This document shows, piece by piece, positions 1-8,314 of a stretch of 31,896 bases of DNA. The stretch is from JASMHC01 sp964453855. Lineage in GTDB: Bacteria; Pseudomonadota; Alphaproteobacteria; Rhodobacterales; Rhodobacteraceae. Below the pieces are notes generated by a model. The model had not been told where the DNA came from. It made no database searches and saw only the letters and a program-made list of their open reading frames with translations. The translations under genes were made by a program, and so were the position numbers. The first letter of the stretch is position 1, and each line of letters starts with the position of its first letter. The stretch lies in the NCBI GenBank assembly GCA_964453855.1, contig CAYVRN010000033.1, positions 1 through 31,896 of the forward strand. Reading direction: 5' to 3'.

Positions 1-61
1 AAAACAGAAGTGTTTGAAAGCTGCATGAGATATCTCCAAAGTTTTCACGACATTTCGCTGT

Positions 62-1225
62 TTGAGTAAATATCCGGTAACTTTGTTGTCGGATTGTTCC
101 GGCATGGAAATAATCATGCCTCTGATTCCCTTGCTTTCGTCTTCGGGTCTGACCCGTCCTGCTGGGCAGCCACAGACAGCGCAGGTATTTGCTGATCTTT
201 TGAATAAGAAAGTCGTAGAAACGCCGGGCTCTATTCTGCCGGAAGAAACCTTGGAAACAATTGGGGATATCGACTTACCTGATGAGATTTGCGAAAGAAA
301 AAAGGCGGGGGAAATAGATTTCCCCGAAACCAAAATCGATTTGGACATCCCAGTAGATGCAGATCAGAAAGTCGTCATCGACCCTGAAATAATCGGTGCG
401 ATCAACCCAATAGTGCCCACTTCATCTCCGAAACAGTCGCTCAAATTACCCCCTGACGTTAGGGCGCCTGCTGTGCAGTCACCAGCAAAGATGGCCGTGC
501 GAAGTGACGTGGAAATACCGGTTGAGGTGGAAATATCGGAAAGGCGTGCAGCCTTAATTGAAAGGGAAGTGCCGATAATGCCGTTGGCTGCGGACGCGGA
601 AATCGATAAGGCTACCGGTCCTAAGCAAGGGATTGGGCGTCAAGTCGCAGCGTTTCACGCGCCTGAATTGCATGCGATGTGGGCCATTGAAACCACGCAG
701 GTTTCAATGGCAGATACATCGCAGCTTACCTTGGAAATTGCGGATATTCCTGAGATTAGCCCCTCAGCCCTTGTGGGGCGATTGCACACGCTGCCCCCCG
801 CGCACGTGGCACCCTTGGTACCTCAAGAGCGACAATTGGCTCGAAGTGCGATTACCCAAATTTCCGAGATGGTTCAGCAAACTCATGAACGCGGATTTGA
901 TCTGCGTTTGAAACCTCCGGAACTCGGTGTTGTGAGAATGCAGTTTTCCTATTCTGAAGGCGGTTTGATTGTACATGTCGCCGCTGAACGGTCCGATACA
1001 TCTGAACTGATCCGACGCCATGCGGATATGCTTTTACAAGAGTTTCGGCAGATCGGTTATTCGGAGCAACCCACGTTATCTTTTGGGCGAAACGCGCAGA
1101 GACAGGCGCTTTTCGACGCTCCTAAGGCTTATGACTCCCTCAACGTTCTACCCGATGAATTGCAAACACCGCTTCCCGCGCCAGCGCATCGATTGCAGGC
1201 CTCTGGCCTAAATATTGTAATGTAA
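62..1225 (+). CDS. fliK: Flagellar hook-length control protein FliK-like
   Basis: The protein has 387 residues. FliK proteins control hook length and switch the flagellar export apparatus from rod/hook to filament substrates. The C-terminal third (about residues 275-345) resembles the conserved FliK Flg_hook domain: LRLKPPELGVVRMQF, then a segment on acting through Val-His-Val-Ala and an RRHADMLLQEF helix. The first 250 residues are low in recognisable structure, rich in Pro, Glu, Val and Ile, as expected for the poorly conserved ruler part. The longest frame begins at a TTG; an in-frame stop lies at 26-28. ATG codons at 104 and 116 are possible alternatives, so the start is uncertain. It ends 6 nt before flgD, and that pairing strongly supports the assignment. 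The N-terminal half would not be identifiable alone. Confidence 0.8.
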   Translation: MSKYPVTLLSDCSGMEIIMPLIPLLSSSGLTRPAGQPQTAQVFADLLNKKVVETPGSILPEETLETIGDIDLPDEICERKKAGEIDFPETKIDLDIPVDADQKVVIDPEIIGAINPIVPTSSPKQSLKLPPDVRAPAVQSPAKMAVRSDVEIPVEVEISERRAALIEREVPIMPLAADAEIDKATGPKQGIGRQVAAFHAPELHAMWAIETTQVSMADTSQLTLEIADIPEISPSALVGRLHTLPPAHVAPLVPQERQLARSAITQISEMVQQTHERGFDLRLKPPELGVVRMQFSYSEGGLIVHVAAERSDTSELIRRHADMLLQEFRQIGYSEQPTLSFGRNAQRQALFDAPKAYDSLNVLPDELQTPLPAPAHRLQASGLNIVM

Positions 1226-1231
1226 GGTTTT

Positions 1232-1897
1232 ATGATTACTGCTCCTGTTTCGCCACAAACGTCTCAAGGCACTCCCCAAACAACTGGGGCGCCTGCGCCG
1301 GCGATTTTAAATGATTTCAACACATTTGTTACGATGCTGACTGTCCAGATCAAAAATCAGGACCCGCTTAATCCTATGGAAAGCTCTGAGTTTGCGGTGC
1401 AGCTCGCTACCTTTGCAGGGGTTGAGCAGCAAGTGCGCACCAACGATCTGTTGCGGGAAATTGCTACAGTGAAGAGCGGTTTGGGAGAAGCCGGAAGCCT
1501 AATCGGGCAAAACGTGCGTGTTATGGGTGATCTTTTGCACACTGGCGCCGGTATTCAGTTGTCACTTCCGGGCAATTCGGTCGCTGACGATGCTCGCTTG
1601 GCGATCTCAAAGCCTGACGGTACTGTCGTTGCCCGGTTTGATGTGCCAAGTCAAAAAACTGAATTCGCCTGGGATGGCAGGGATGAACACGAAATCCCCT
1701 TGGTAAACGGCACCTACCAAGCGCAGGTTGCATATTTGCTTGGTGAGCAAACGGTTTCCCAGGTCGCGGCCACGTCGGTAATGAACGTGCGCGAGGTCTC
1801 GGTAAATGAAGGGCAAGTGGCGTATTTGTTAAGCAACGGGCAATCTGTGTCGTCGGAACAAATTGTCGGGCTGCTTGGGCGGTCAGAAAATCAATGA
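1232..1897 (+). CDS. flgD: Flagellar hook assembly (hook cap) protein FlgD
   Basis: The protein has 221 residues, normal for FlgD, the scaffold that caps the growing hook and allows FlgE subunits to polymerise. The N-terminal signature is clear at about residues 29-73: FVTMLTVQIKNQDPLNPMES followed by EFAVQLATFAGVEQQ. The middle carries a FlgD Ig-like region (about 105-185) with FAWDGRDEHEIPLVNGTY, the usual WDG...G.Y pattern. There is no signal peptide, as expected for a flagellar type III export substrate. The ATG starts 6 nt after the fliK-like stop, with only a weak GTAAGG ribosome site, so translational coupling is likely. The 3' end overlaps the convergent ubiB by 15 nt, leaving no room for a terminator between them. 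Confidence 0.95.
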   Translation: MITAPVSPQTSQGTPQTTGAPAPAILNDFNTFVTMLTVQIKNQDPLNPMESSEFAVQLATFAGVEQQVRTNDLLREIATVKSGLGEAGSLIGQNVRVMGDLLHTGAGIQLSLPGNSVADDARLAISKPDGTVVARFDVPSQKTEFAWDGRDEHEIPLVNGTYQAQVAYLLGEQTVSQVAATSVMNVREVSVNEGQVAYLLSNGQSVSSEQIVGLLGRSENQ

Positions 1898-3406
1898 TCC
1901 GATGAAACCACCAACAAGGACGCTGATCCCTACCAATGCCAGTCTAGAACCAAGCCCGGTTGTTTTTGTGTCGACAGGATGAGCACCCTGCTGAATAAGC
2001 GCCTGCTCTAGCAGCTCGGGCAACTTGGGTCCAAAACGCGACAACACCCGAAGAGTTTGTAGCGAGTCTTTGATGATGGCCAGTGGACCGATGCTGGTTT
2101 TGATGTAATCCGCGACGACCGGTTTGGCGACTTCCCAGATATTGATATGTGGATCGAGGGAACGCGCGACCCCTTCAACAACCACCATTGTACGTTGCAG
2201 CAGGATCAGTTCCGTGCGCGTCTCCATGCCAAAGCGTTCAGTGACTTCAAAAAGGTGGCTGAGCAGACGGGCCATCGAAATGCGTGTTGCGTCCATACCA
2301 AAGATCGGCTCGCCGACCGAGCGTAGCGCGCGCGCGAACTCTTCGACATCCTGATTGGCCGGAACGTATCCGGCCTCAAAATGTACTTCGGCGACGCGGC
2401 GATAATCGCGCTGAATAAATCCGTGTAGAATTTCGGCGTAAACGCGCCGGGTGTAATCGTCGATATACCCCATGATGCCAAAGTCATAGGCGATGATGTC
2501 TCCGTTTGAGGCCACCTTCAGGTTCCCTTGGTGCATGTCGCCGTGAAACAGCCCATCACGCAAGGCTTGGCGCAGGAATAGCTGCAATATCCGTTCACCG
2601 ATTGCGCGCAAATCATGCCCCGCGGCCCGCAACGCATCGTTGTCGCCCAGAGGCAGCCCATCCGCCCACTCCATGGTCATAACTCGGCGGCCTGAATAGG
2701 CCCATTTAACTATTGGCAGCCGGAATCCTGCGTCGTGCTCGGTTGTGACGGCGAATTCAGATGCCGCCGACGTTTCCATGCGCAGGTCCAATTCGCCTTT
2801 AACGACCCCTTCGAAGTGGGTCACCACATCGGTTGGTCTAAGACGGCGCGACGCTGGTGAGAAGAACTCGATGAACTTGGCCACAAAGTAGAACGCGTCG
2901 ATGTCTTTCTGAAAAGCGCGTTCAACACCTGGACGCAGAACTTTGACAGCCACCTTTTCACCTGTGTCTATCAAAGTGGCCTGATGCACCTGCGCAATTG
3001 ATGCTGCAGCTACGGCTTCGCTGAAGTCGGAAAAAACGGTGTTAATCTTGATGCCTAGTTCCGCTTCGACGCTCTTCAGGGCAACAGCACGATCAAATGG
3101 AGGCAGTTTATCCTGCAAAACTCGTAGCTGGGTGGCAAGTTCGGGACCAACGACATCGGGTCGCGTCGACAGAATTTGCCCGAATTTGATGTAGGCTGGG
3201 CCTAGTGCCGTCAACGCGCGTGTGACGGGCGGTTGGTTTGGATCTCCCTGATAGCCCAGAAACCGGAATGGCCAACCTAAAACGCGGGCGGAAATCCGAA
3301 GGGCTCGTGGGGCTTCCAACGCATCCAGTACGGCACGCATCGCGCCGGTCCGCTCAAAGGTGGCACCGGTACGGATCAGCCGCCAGATGTTGTGAGGTCC
3401 GCGCAT
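1883..3406 (-). CDS. ubiB: UbiB, ubiquinone biosynthesis atypical kinase/ATPase
   Basis: This is the ABC1/ADCK-family protein required for ubiquinone synthesis, thought to be an ATPase that helps handle membrane-bound intermediates. Family landmarks are present: the KxGQ motif (AYIKFGQILSTRPDVV), the AAASIAQVHQA Ala-rich loop, the VAVKVLRPGV lysine, a catalytic-loop HGDMHQGNL, and YDFGIMGYID in place of a standard DFG segment. The C-terminus (LVGISVLVGGFIGSLIF) is a hydrophobic anchor, typical of UbiB. The longest frame starts at 3439 and would overlap ubiE. I chose the ATG at 3406 (507 residues) because it sits 1 nt after the ubiE stop and has a purine-rich GGATGGA stretch upstream. It forms an operon with ubiE. 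Confidence 0.94.
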   Translation of the reverse strand: MRGPHNIWRLIRTGATFERTGAMRAVLDALEAPRALRISARVLGWPFRFLGYQGDPNQPPVTRALTALGPAYIKFGQILSTRPDVVGPELATQLRVLQDKLPPFDRAVALKSVEAELGIKINTVFSDFSEAVAAASIAQVHQATLIDTGEKVAVKVLRPGVERAFQKDIDAFYFVAKFIEFFSPASRRLRPTDVVTHFEGVVKGELDLRMETSAASEFAVTTEHDAGFRLPIVKWAYSGRRVMTMEWADGLPLGDNDALRAAGHDLRAIGERILQLFLRQALRDGLFHGDMHQGNLKVASNGDIIAYDFGIMGYIDDYTRRVYAEILHGFIQRDYRRVAEVHFEAGYVPANQDVEEFARALRSVGEPIFGMDATRISMARLLSHLFEVTERFGMETRTELILLQRTMVVVEGVARSLDPHINIWEVAKPVVADYIKTSIGPLAIIKDSLQTLRVLSRFGPKLPELLEQALIQQGAHPVDTKTTGLGSRLALVGISVLVGGFIGSLIF

Positions 3407-3407
3407 G

Positions 3408-4160
3408 TTAGATTTTCCATCCTGAATGCAGGGCCGCAATACCTAAGCTCAGATTGCGATAACTTGCGTTCTCGAATCCGGCGGTGCGCACCATGTTTAA
3501 AAAGGTTTCCTGATCAGGGAATTTGCGGATCGATTCCACCAAATATTGATAACTGTCCCGATCATTAGCAATCAACTGGCCCATGGCCGGGATCAAATTG
3601 AACGAATACCGATCGTAAACCCATTGCATGCCCGCGTTCGGAATATGCGAAAACTCAAGCACCATCAGCCGACCGCCGGGACGCAACACGCGATAGGCTT
3701 CGTTCAGCGCCTCTTGCGGGCGTGTGACGTTCCTGATGCCAAACGAAATGGTGTATACGTCAAAGCTGTTGTCCGCGAAAGGAAGCGCCATCGCGTCACC
3801 CACCAGCCAGTCCAGACTATCGGCCCTGTCTTCAGCCTCGGCCCGTTTTCGACCTTCGATCAGCATGGATTCGGTCAAGTCCAGCACCGTTGCGTGGGCG
3901 TTGCCAGCGCGTTTCAAAAACCGAAACGAGATATCGCCCGTGCCGCCAGCTACATCGAGCAACTGTTGAGCGGGGCGCGGGGCCAGCCAATCCATCATCG
4001 CATCTTTCCAGACGCGGTGAATGCCTGCGGACATGACATCGTTCATGATGTCATATTTGGACGCTACGTTTGTAAAGACCCCCTGAACTTTTCCGGCCTT
4101 TTCCTCTTCGGAAATGGTCGTGAAGCCGAAATGCGTTGTTTTCTGCTCGGTCTGGGTCAT
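3408..4160 (-). CDS. ubiE: Demethylmenaquinone/2-methoxy-6-polyprenyl-1,4-benzoquinol C-methyltransferase UbiE
   Basis: A 250-residue SAM-dependent C-methyltransferase of ubiquinone (and menaquinone) synthesis. It shows the UbiE signature near the N-terminus (VFTNVASKYDIMNDVMSAGIH, here abbreviated: VASKYDIMND and MSAGIHRVWKD), SAM motif I as LLDVAGGTGDISFRF, and the family stretch FGIRNVTRPQEALNEAYRVL. The C-terminus has the conserved F.NASYRNLSLGIAALHSGWK form. The frame extends upstream to 4232, but the ATG at 4160 (MTQTEQKTTHFGF) matches the family length and start. It is the first gene of ubiE-ubiB and diverges from mutM across an 84-bp spacer containing a 6-bp inverted repeat (CACCCT / AGGGTG at 4184-4201). 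Confidence 0.97.
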   Translation of the reverse strand: MTQTEQKTTHFGFTTISEEEKAGKVQGVFTNVASKYDIMNDVMSAGIHRVWKDAMMDWLAPRPAQQLLDVAGGTGDISFRFLKRAGNAHATVLDLTESMLIEGRKRAEAEDRADSLDWLVGDAMALPFADNSFDVYTISFGIRNVTRPQEALNEAYRVLRPGGRLMVLEFSHIPNAGMQWVYDRYSFNLIPAMGQLIANDRDSYQYLVESIRKFPDQETFLNMVRTAGFENASYRNLSLGIAALHSGWKI

Positions 4161-4244
4161 TGGGTCTTGTCGTCCTTGGTTCTCACCCTTCTTATAGGGT
4201 GCCGATACTGCGATACAATGCGGTGAAGACACAGGAAAGAGCGA

Positions 4245-5096
4245 ATGCCCGAATTACCAGAGGTCGAGACAGTCCGCCGCGGCATTGCTCCGGTTCTGGA
4301 AGGCGCAGTTTTCCGCAACGTTAAAGTAAACCGCCCTGACCTGCGTTGGCCATTTCCCGAGCGTATGAAAGAGCGCCTTGAGGGGGCCAAAGTCTTGGCT
4401 GTCCGCCGTCGATCAAAATACATATTGGTAGAGCTGGATAGCCATGAAACTCTGCTGATCCATCTAGGAATGTCCGGCCGAATTTTGGTGTCCGGCGATC
4501 CCATGGGGCGGTTTGTGCATGATCATCCAACTGCAGAAAAGCACGATCACGTCGTAGTAGATATGAGCAATGGTGCGCGCTTAACCTACAACGACCCCCG
4601 TCGATTTGGAGCGATGGATTTGATCGCTACAGACGGTCTTGCGGAGCACCCGCTTATCTCGGTTTTAGGGCCCGAACCGCTGGGTAACGAGTTTAATGCA
4701 AACGATTTTTACAGCAGAACCTCTCGGCGGAATTCTCCCATCAAGGCAGTTCTTCTGGATCAAGGGGTCGTTTCGGGCTTAGGAAATATCTACGTTTGTG
4801 AAGCGTTGTTTCGAAGCGGGATCGATCCACGCCGCAAAGCCAATCGCATATCTAAGCAAAGGATAGAGACGCTGACGGTCCATATCAGGGATGTTCTATC
4901 CGACGCGATTGAGGCAGGGGGATCGTCACTAAAGGATTATAGACAAGCCGATGGTGAATTGGGTTACTTCCAGCACAATTTTGATGTCTACGGCAGAGAG
5001 GGCGAACTCTGTAAAAATGCGGCTTGCGGCGCAAAGATCACACGGGTTGTCCAGTCTGGCCGGTCTTCGTTCTACTGCCCAAAGTGTCAAAGATAG
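4245..5096 (+). CDS. mutM: Formamidopyrimidine-DNA glycosylase (Fpg/MutM)
   Basis: A bifunctional DNA glycosylase/AP lyase that removes 8-oxoguanine and formamidopyrimidines in base excision repair. The N-terminus MPELPEVETVRRG supplies the catalytic Pro2 and Glu3. The conserved SKYILVEL segment contains Lys58. The C-terminal zinc finger is intact with Cys256, Cys261, Cys278 and Cys281, and the void-sensing/DNA-binding Arg273 lies in QSGRSSFYC. The 283-residue length is normal. The start is supported by AGGAAAGA just upstream. It is divergent from ubiE, an arrangement seen in related alphaproteobacteria. Nothing looks broken. Confidence 0.97.
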   Translation: MPELPEVETVRRGIAPVLEGAVFRNVKVNRPDLRWPFPERMKERLEGAKVLAVRRRSKYILVELDSHETLLIHLGMSGRILVSGDPMGRFVHDHPTAEKHDHVVVDMSNGARLTYNDPRRFGAMDLIATDGLAEHPLISVLGPEPLGNEFNANDFYSRTSRRNSPIKAVLLDQGVVSGLGNIYVCEALFRSGIDPRRKANRISKQRIETLTVHIRDVLSDAIEAGGSSLKDYRQADGELGYFQHNFDVYGREGELCKNAACGAKITRVVQSGRSSFYCPKCQR

Positions 5097-5160
5097 CTTG
5101 ATCCAGCGCGTCAGAGTGGTAATGACTCGGTTCTGACTGAAACAAACATAGGCGGATGTG

Positions 5161-5937
5161 ATGGCCTTTGAGACGATTGTCGTCGAGATCAGCGAGCATA
5201 TTGCCCTGATCAAACTGAACCGTCCAGATGCGTTGAACGCCCTGAACACTCAACTTCTCTCGGAACTTTGCACGGCGTTGGAAGACGCTGACGCCAACGA
5301 CAAGGTGCGTTGCGTCGTTTTGACGGGCAGCGAAAAAGCATTTGCTGCGGGGGCGGACATTAAAGAAATGTCGTCAATGAGCTTCGCGGACGTAAACCGC
5401 GTCAACCTTTTCGCGGAAGCTTCTGATCGCATCATCAAGATTCGCAAGCCGATTATCGCTGCGGTCTCGGGCTACGCTTTAGGCGGCGGATGCGAGCTAG
5501 CTATGGCGTGCGACTTTATAATTGCATCGGATACTGCGAAATTCGGACAGCCTGAAATCAATCTCGGCGTCATCGCCGGAATGGGTGGATCGCAACGTTT
5601 GACCCGTTTTGTTGGCAAGTCCAAGGCCATGGATATGAACCTGACCGGTCGCTTCATGGATGCTGACGAGGCCGAGCGCTCTGGGCTGGTCAGCCGCGTT
5701 GTGCCCGGCAAGAAGCTTTTGGACGAAGCGATGGGCGCGGCGGCAAAGATCGCCGAGAAATCGCAGATAAGCGTGATGGCTGCCAAAGAAGCGGTGAACC
5801 GCAGCTACGAGCTGACGCTGGGCGAGGGTTTGTTGTTCGAACGCCGGGTGTTCCATTCGCTGTTCGCGACCGAAGACCAGAAAGAGGGCATGGCCGCCTT
5901 CATGGAAAAGCGCGAGGCGCAATTCCGCGATAAATAA
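5161..5937 (+). CDS. Enoyl-CoA hydratase (crotonase family)
   Basis: A 258-residue crotonase-fold protein that most likely hydrates trans-2-enoyl-CoA in fatty-acid or related acyl-CoA degradation. The oxyanion-hole segment is AFAAGADIKEM, and the second is GYALGGGCELAMACD. The two acid/base glutamates of true hydratases are both present, Glu112 (in GGCELA) and Glu132 (in QPEINLGV), spaced 20 residues as in rat mitochondrial enoyl-CoA hydratase. GTG at 5158 and ATG at 5161 are both possible; the ATG has AGGCGG five bases upstream. It stands alone between mutM and rpsT. The exact chain-length preference cannot be read from sequence. Confidence 0.93.
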   Translation: MAFETIVVEISEHIALIKLNRPDALNALNTQLLSELCTALEDADANDKVRCVVLTGSEKAFAAGADIKEMSSMSFADVNRVNLFAEASDRIIKIRKPIIAAVSGYALGGGCELAMACDFIIASDTAKFGQPEINLGVIAGMGGSQRLTRFVGKSKAMDMNLTGRFMDADEAERSGLVSRVVPGKKLLDEAMGAAAKIAEKSQISVMAAKEAVNRSYELTLGEGLLFERRVFHSLFATEDQKEGMAAFMEKREAQFRDK

Positions 5938-5964
5938 GAGCGATGCGGAGTATCAAAGGGGCTG

Positions 5965-5993
5965 TTGCAATATGTGATGGTTCTGTTTATACG
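5965..5993 (+). promoter_or_regulatory. Candidate sigma-70-type promoter of rpsT
   Basis: TTGCAA (5965-5970) is followed by a 17-bp spacer and TATACG (5988-5993). This is a close fit to a housekeeping promoter with optimal spacing. It would give a leader of roughly 110 nt before rpsT. No other gene starts downstream on this strand. Transcription start mapping has not been seen; this is pattern only. Confidence 0.45.
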
Positions 5994-6111
5994 CCGCCGT
6001 CATACATGCGCGTGCAGCCCGCCTAGGCTAGAATCACTCGGGTTTTTTACCGGTCGGGTTTGGCATTGCGCTATCAGAGATACCAAACTTTAGACGAAGG
6101 TCAAAAAACAC

Positions 6112-6375
6112 ATGGCAAATTCGCCCCAGGCAAAAAAACGCGCACGCCAGAACGAGCGTCGCTTCGCAGTCAACAAAGCCCGCCGTTCGCGCATCCGTAC
6201 GTTCCTGCGTAAAGTGGAAGAAGCAATCGCATCAGGCGATCAGACGGTTGCTCAGGCGGCTCTGCGCGCTGTTCAGCCGGAACTGATGCGCGGCGTGACC
6301 AAAGGCGTTATGCACAAGAACACAGCATCGCGCAAAATGTCACGTCTTGCGGCGCGTGTTAAGGCGATGGCATAA
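6112..6375 (+). CDS. rpsT: 30S ribosomal protein S20
   Basis: An 87-residue, very basic protein with the classic S20 start (MANSPQAKKRARQNERR) and the C-terminal GVMHKNTASRKMSRLAARVKA segment. S20 binds 16S rRNA early in small-subunit assembly. A GAAGG element lies about 12 nt upstream of the ATG. It is monocistronic by appearance: a promoter candidate about 120 bp upstream and a strong intrinsic terminator 26 bp after the stop. The rpsT-dnaA order is common in Rhodobacteraceae. Confidence 0.98.
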   Translation: MANSPQAKKRARQNERRFAVNKARRSRIRTFLRKVEEAIASGDQTVAQAALRAVQPELMRGVTKGVMHKNTASRKMSRLAARVKAMA

Positions 6376-6400
6376 GCCGTATCCTGAAGCAAAAAATTCC

Positions 6401-6437
6401 AAGGGCGTTGCTTTCAAGCAACGCCCTTTTTTGTTTT
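6401..6437 (+). terminator. Rho-independent terminator of rpsT
   Basis: Perfect 13-base arms, AAGGGCGTTGCTT (6401-6413) and AAGCAACGCCCTT (6416-6428), in practice an 11-bp stem with a 6-nt loop. A T-rich tail (TTTTTTGTTTT) follows. It sits 26 bp after the rpsT stop. Confidence 0.95.
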
Positions 6438-6847
6438 CCAAGGAACAAAACAGTCAGCCAGAGATTCTTTTTCAGCAATGCCCTGTCAAGGGTCAAAGAT
6501 TTGTTGCCGCGCATGTCCGGCAGGGGCTAATTTCAGACGAAGCGATTCATCGCGATTTCAGGAAGCCAAGATTCGAACACTGTTTTAGGACGGATCAATT
6601 GGCGTTGCTATTCCTGACCAGCTAATCTCGGCTAGGGGTCCTAATAACGGACAAATCGTAGGAAGCCGTTTGTGTATCGAGGGGGTGAGGCCCTTTGAAA
6701 CATCACAAATGGGGGGCGACAAAAAGGCGGTCCTTTAGGACAAATGGTCTCGCACAGCTTAAGCGGGCGCTGCATTTTTGTTGTCTTTGCGTTCGTCGTA
6801 CATCTGCTGTGCGGCTTGGTGACAAAAAGAATAAAGAACGGGACAAA
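6438..6847. other. Non-coding spacer between rpsT terminator and dnaA
   Basis: About 410 bp with no convincing gene. Open frames here lack ribosome sites and family resemblance. It should hold the dnaA promoter, but I see no clear -35/-10 pair. I looked for origin features: no perfect TTATNCACA DnaA box and no AT-rich unwinding region stands out; the nearest match is TGTGTATCG near 6671. Three GANTC sites lie at 6463-6467, 6544-6548 and 6570-6574. The real dnaA start is taken as 6848, so the open frame upstream of it is treated as leader. Confidence 0.5.
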
Positions 6848-8200
6848 ATGACGAAGAACCAATGGGGTCAGGTTCAAAAGGAACTTTGCAGGACAGTCGG
6901 TCAGAATAATTTTTCGACATGGATTGAGCCGCTTGGTCTGGTTGAGGTCGCGCAAGGCACTGCCACCTTGCACGCGCCTACAACATTTCTGGGAAACTAT
7001 GTGTCGCAGCATTTCGGCGACCAAATTCTGTTTCAATTGGGGTTGGTAAACCCTGAAATCCGCCGTTTGAAATTCGAAACCGCCAGCAAAGCGGCGTTAC
7101 GCTCTGCGTCAGAGGCTAAGCCTGCCAAGCATTCGCTCGCGGTCAGCGAAGACGCAAACCTGCCGGGCGCCCCATTGGATGAGCGTTTCACCTTTGACAC
7201 GTTTGTTATTGGCAAACCTAACGAGCTTGCTCATGCCGCGGCGCGTCGCGTGGCCGAAGGCGGGCCGGTGTCTTTTAACCCACTGTTTCTTTACGGCGGT
7301 GTCGGTTTGGGTAAAACCCACCTCATGCACGCGATCTCGTGGGAGCTGAAACAAAGCCGTCCTGATTTGAATGTGGTCTATCTGTCTGCTGAGCAGTTCA
7401 TGTATCGCTTTGTTCAGGCGTTGCGCGAGCGCAAGATGATGGATTTCAAAAGCCTGTTCCGGTCTGTCGATGTTCTGATGGTTGATGACGTCCAGTTCAT
7501 TGCCGGAAAGGACAGTACACAGGAAGAGTTCTTTCATACATTCAATGCGCTTGTGGACCAAAACAAGCAGATCATCATCTCTGGCGACCGAGCCCCGGGC
7601 GAGATCAAGGGCATGGAAGAGCGGATCAAGTCGCGTCTTCAAAGTGGTCTTGTCGTCGATCTGCATCCAACTGATTACGAACTGCGCCTAGGGATTCTTC
7701 AAGCCAAAGTAGATTTTTACCGCAAACAATACCCTGACTTGGTCATGGCTCAGGGCATTCTTGAATTCCTTGCCCATCGAATCAGCACCAACGTCCGCGT
7801 TCTGGAAGGTGCTCTTACGCGCCTGTTCGCGTTTGCGTCGCTTGTCGGCCGCGAGATTACGATGGAACTGACGCAGGACTGTCTTTCGGACGTTCTACGC
7901 GCGTCAGAACGAAAGATCACCGTCGAGGAAATCCAGCGCAAGGTGTCCGAGCATTACAACATCCGCTTGTCGGACATGATCGGACCAAAGCGCGTGCGGA
8001 CCTATGCGCGCCCGCGTCAGGTGGCCATGTACCTTGCAAAAACCATGACCAGCCGGTCTTTACCTGAGATCGGGCGTCGCTTTGGCGGGCGGGATCACAC
8101 GACGGTGATGCACGGGGTTAAGCGAATTGAGGAATTGAAGTCCAAAGATGCGCATATGGCCGAGGATTTGGAGCTTTTGAGGCGTGCACTGGAAGCGTAA
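6848..8200 (+). CDS. dnaA: Chromosomal replication initiator protein DnaA
   Basis: The AAA+ ATPase that binds DnaA boxes and opens the origin. With the ATG at 6848 it has 450 residues. Domain I is at the N-terminus (WGQVQKELCRTVGQNNFSTWIEPL), followed by a short linker. The AAA+ core has Walker A at about 149-157 (YGGVGLGKT) and Walker B at 211-214 (MVDDVQF). Domain IV ends with the DnaA-box recognition motif GGRDHTTVMHGVKRI at about 413-427. The frame stays open upstream to 6695, but that extension is Arg/Lys/Cys-rich and unlike DnaA, while MTKNQWGQVQ is a normal start with AACGGGA upstream. dnaN follows after 114 bp. Confidence 0.97.
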   Translation: MTKNQWGQVQKELCRTVGQNNFSTWIEPLGLVEVAQGTATLHAPTTFLGNYVSQHFGDQILFQLGLVNPEIRRLKFETASKAALRSASEAKPAKHSLAVSEDANLPGAPLDERFTFDTFVIGKPNELAHAAARRVAEGGPVSFNPLFLYGGVGLGKTHLMHAISWELKQSRPDLNVVYLSAEQFMYRFVQALRERKMMDFKSLFRSVDVLMVDDVQFIAGKDSTQEEFFHTFNALVDQNKQIIISGDRAPGEIKGMEERIKSRLQSGLVVDLHPTDYELRLGILQAKVDFYRKQYPDLVMAQGILEFLAHRISTNVRVLEGALTRLFAFASLVGREITMELTQDCLSDVLRASERKITVEEIQRKVSEHYNIRLSDMIGPKRVRTYARPRQVAMYLAKTMTSRSLPEIGRRFGGRDHTTVMHGVKRIEELKSKDAHMAEDLELLRRALEA

Positions 8201-8314
8201 CGCCCTCAGCCCCCTTGACCATTCCGAGAATCTGAAAAGAAATACCGCAAAAGGGTTGAGCCGGTCCGGTTTTCGGATAACCTGTCCTGCCCGGGGTTAT
8301 GAGGAGCGAGGGCT

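Noticed and set aside
3546..4226. Long plus-strand open frame (226 codons) opposite ubiE
   Set aside because: It is the antisense of a clear UbiE gene; its composition follows the ubiE codons and no family is recognisable.
6347..6625. Open frame spanning the rpsT end and terminator
   Set aside because: It runs through the intrinsic terminator, lacks a ribosome site and resembles no family I know.
6695..6847. N-terminal extension of dnaA (51 residues)
   Set aside because: The frame is open, but the residues are Arg/Lys/Cys-rich and unlike DnaA; the ATG at 6848 gives the standard domain I start.
6438..6847. Replication origin (oriC) next to dnaA
   Set aside because: No cluster of DnaA boxes and no AT-rich unwinding element could be found; one weak TGTGTATCG is not enough.
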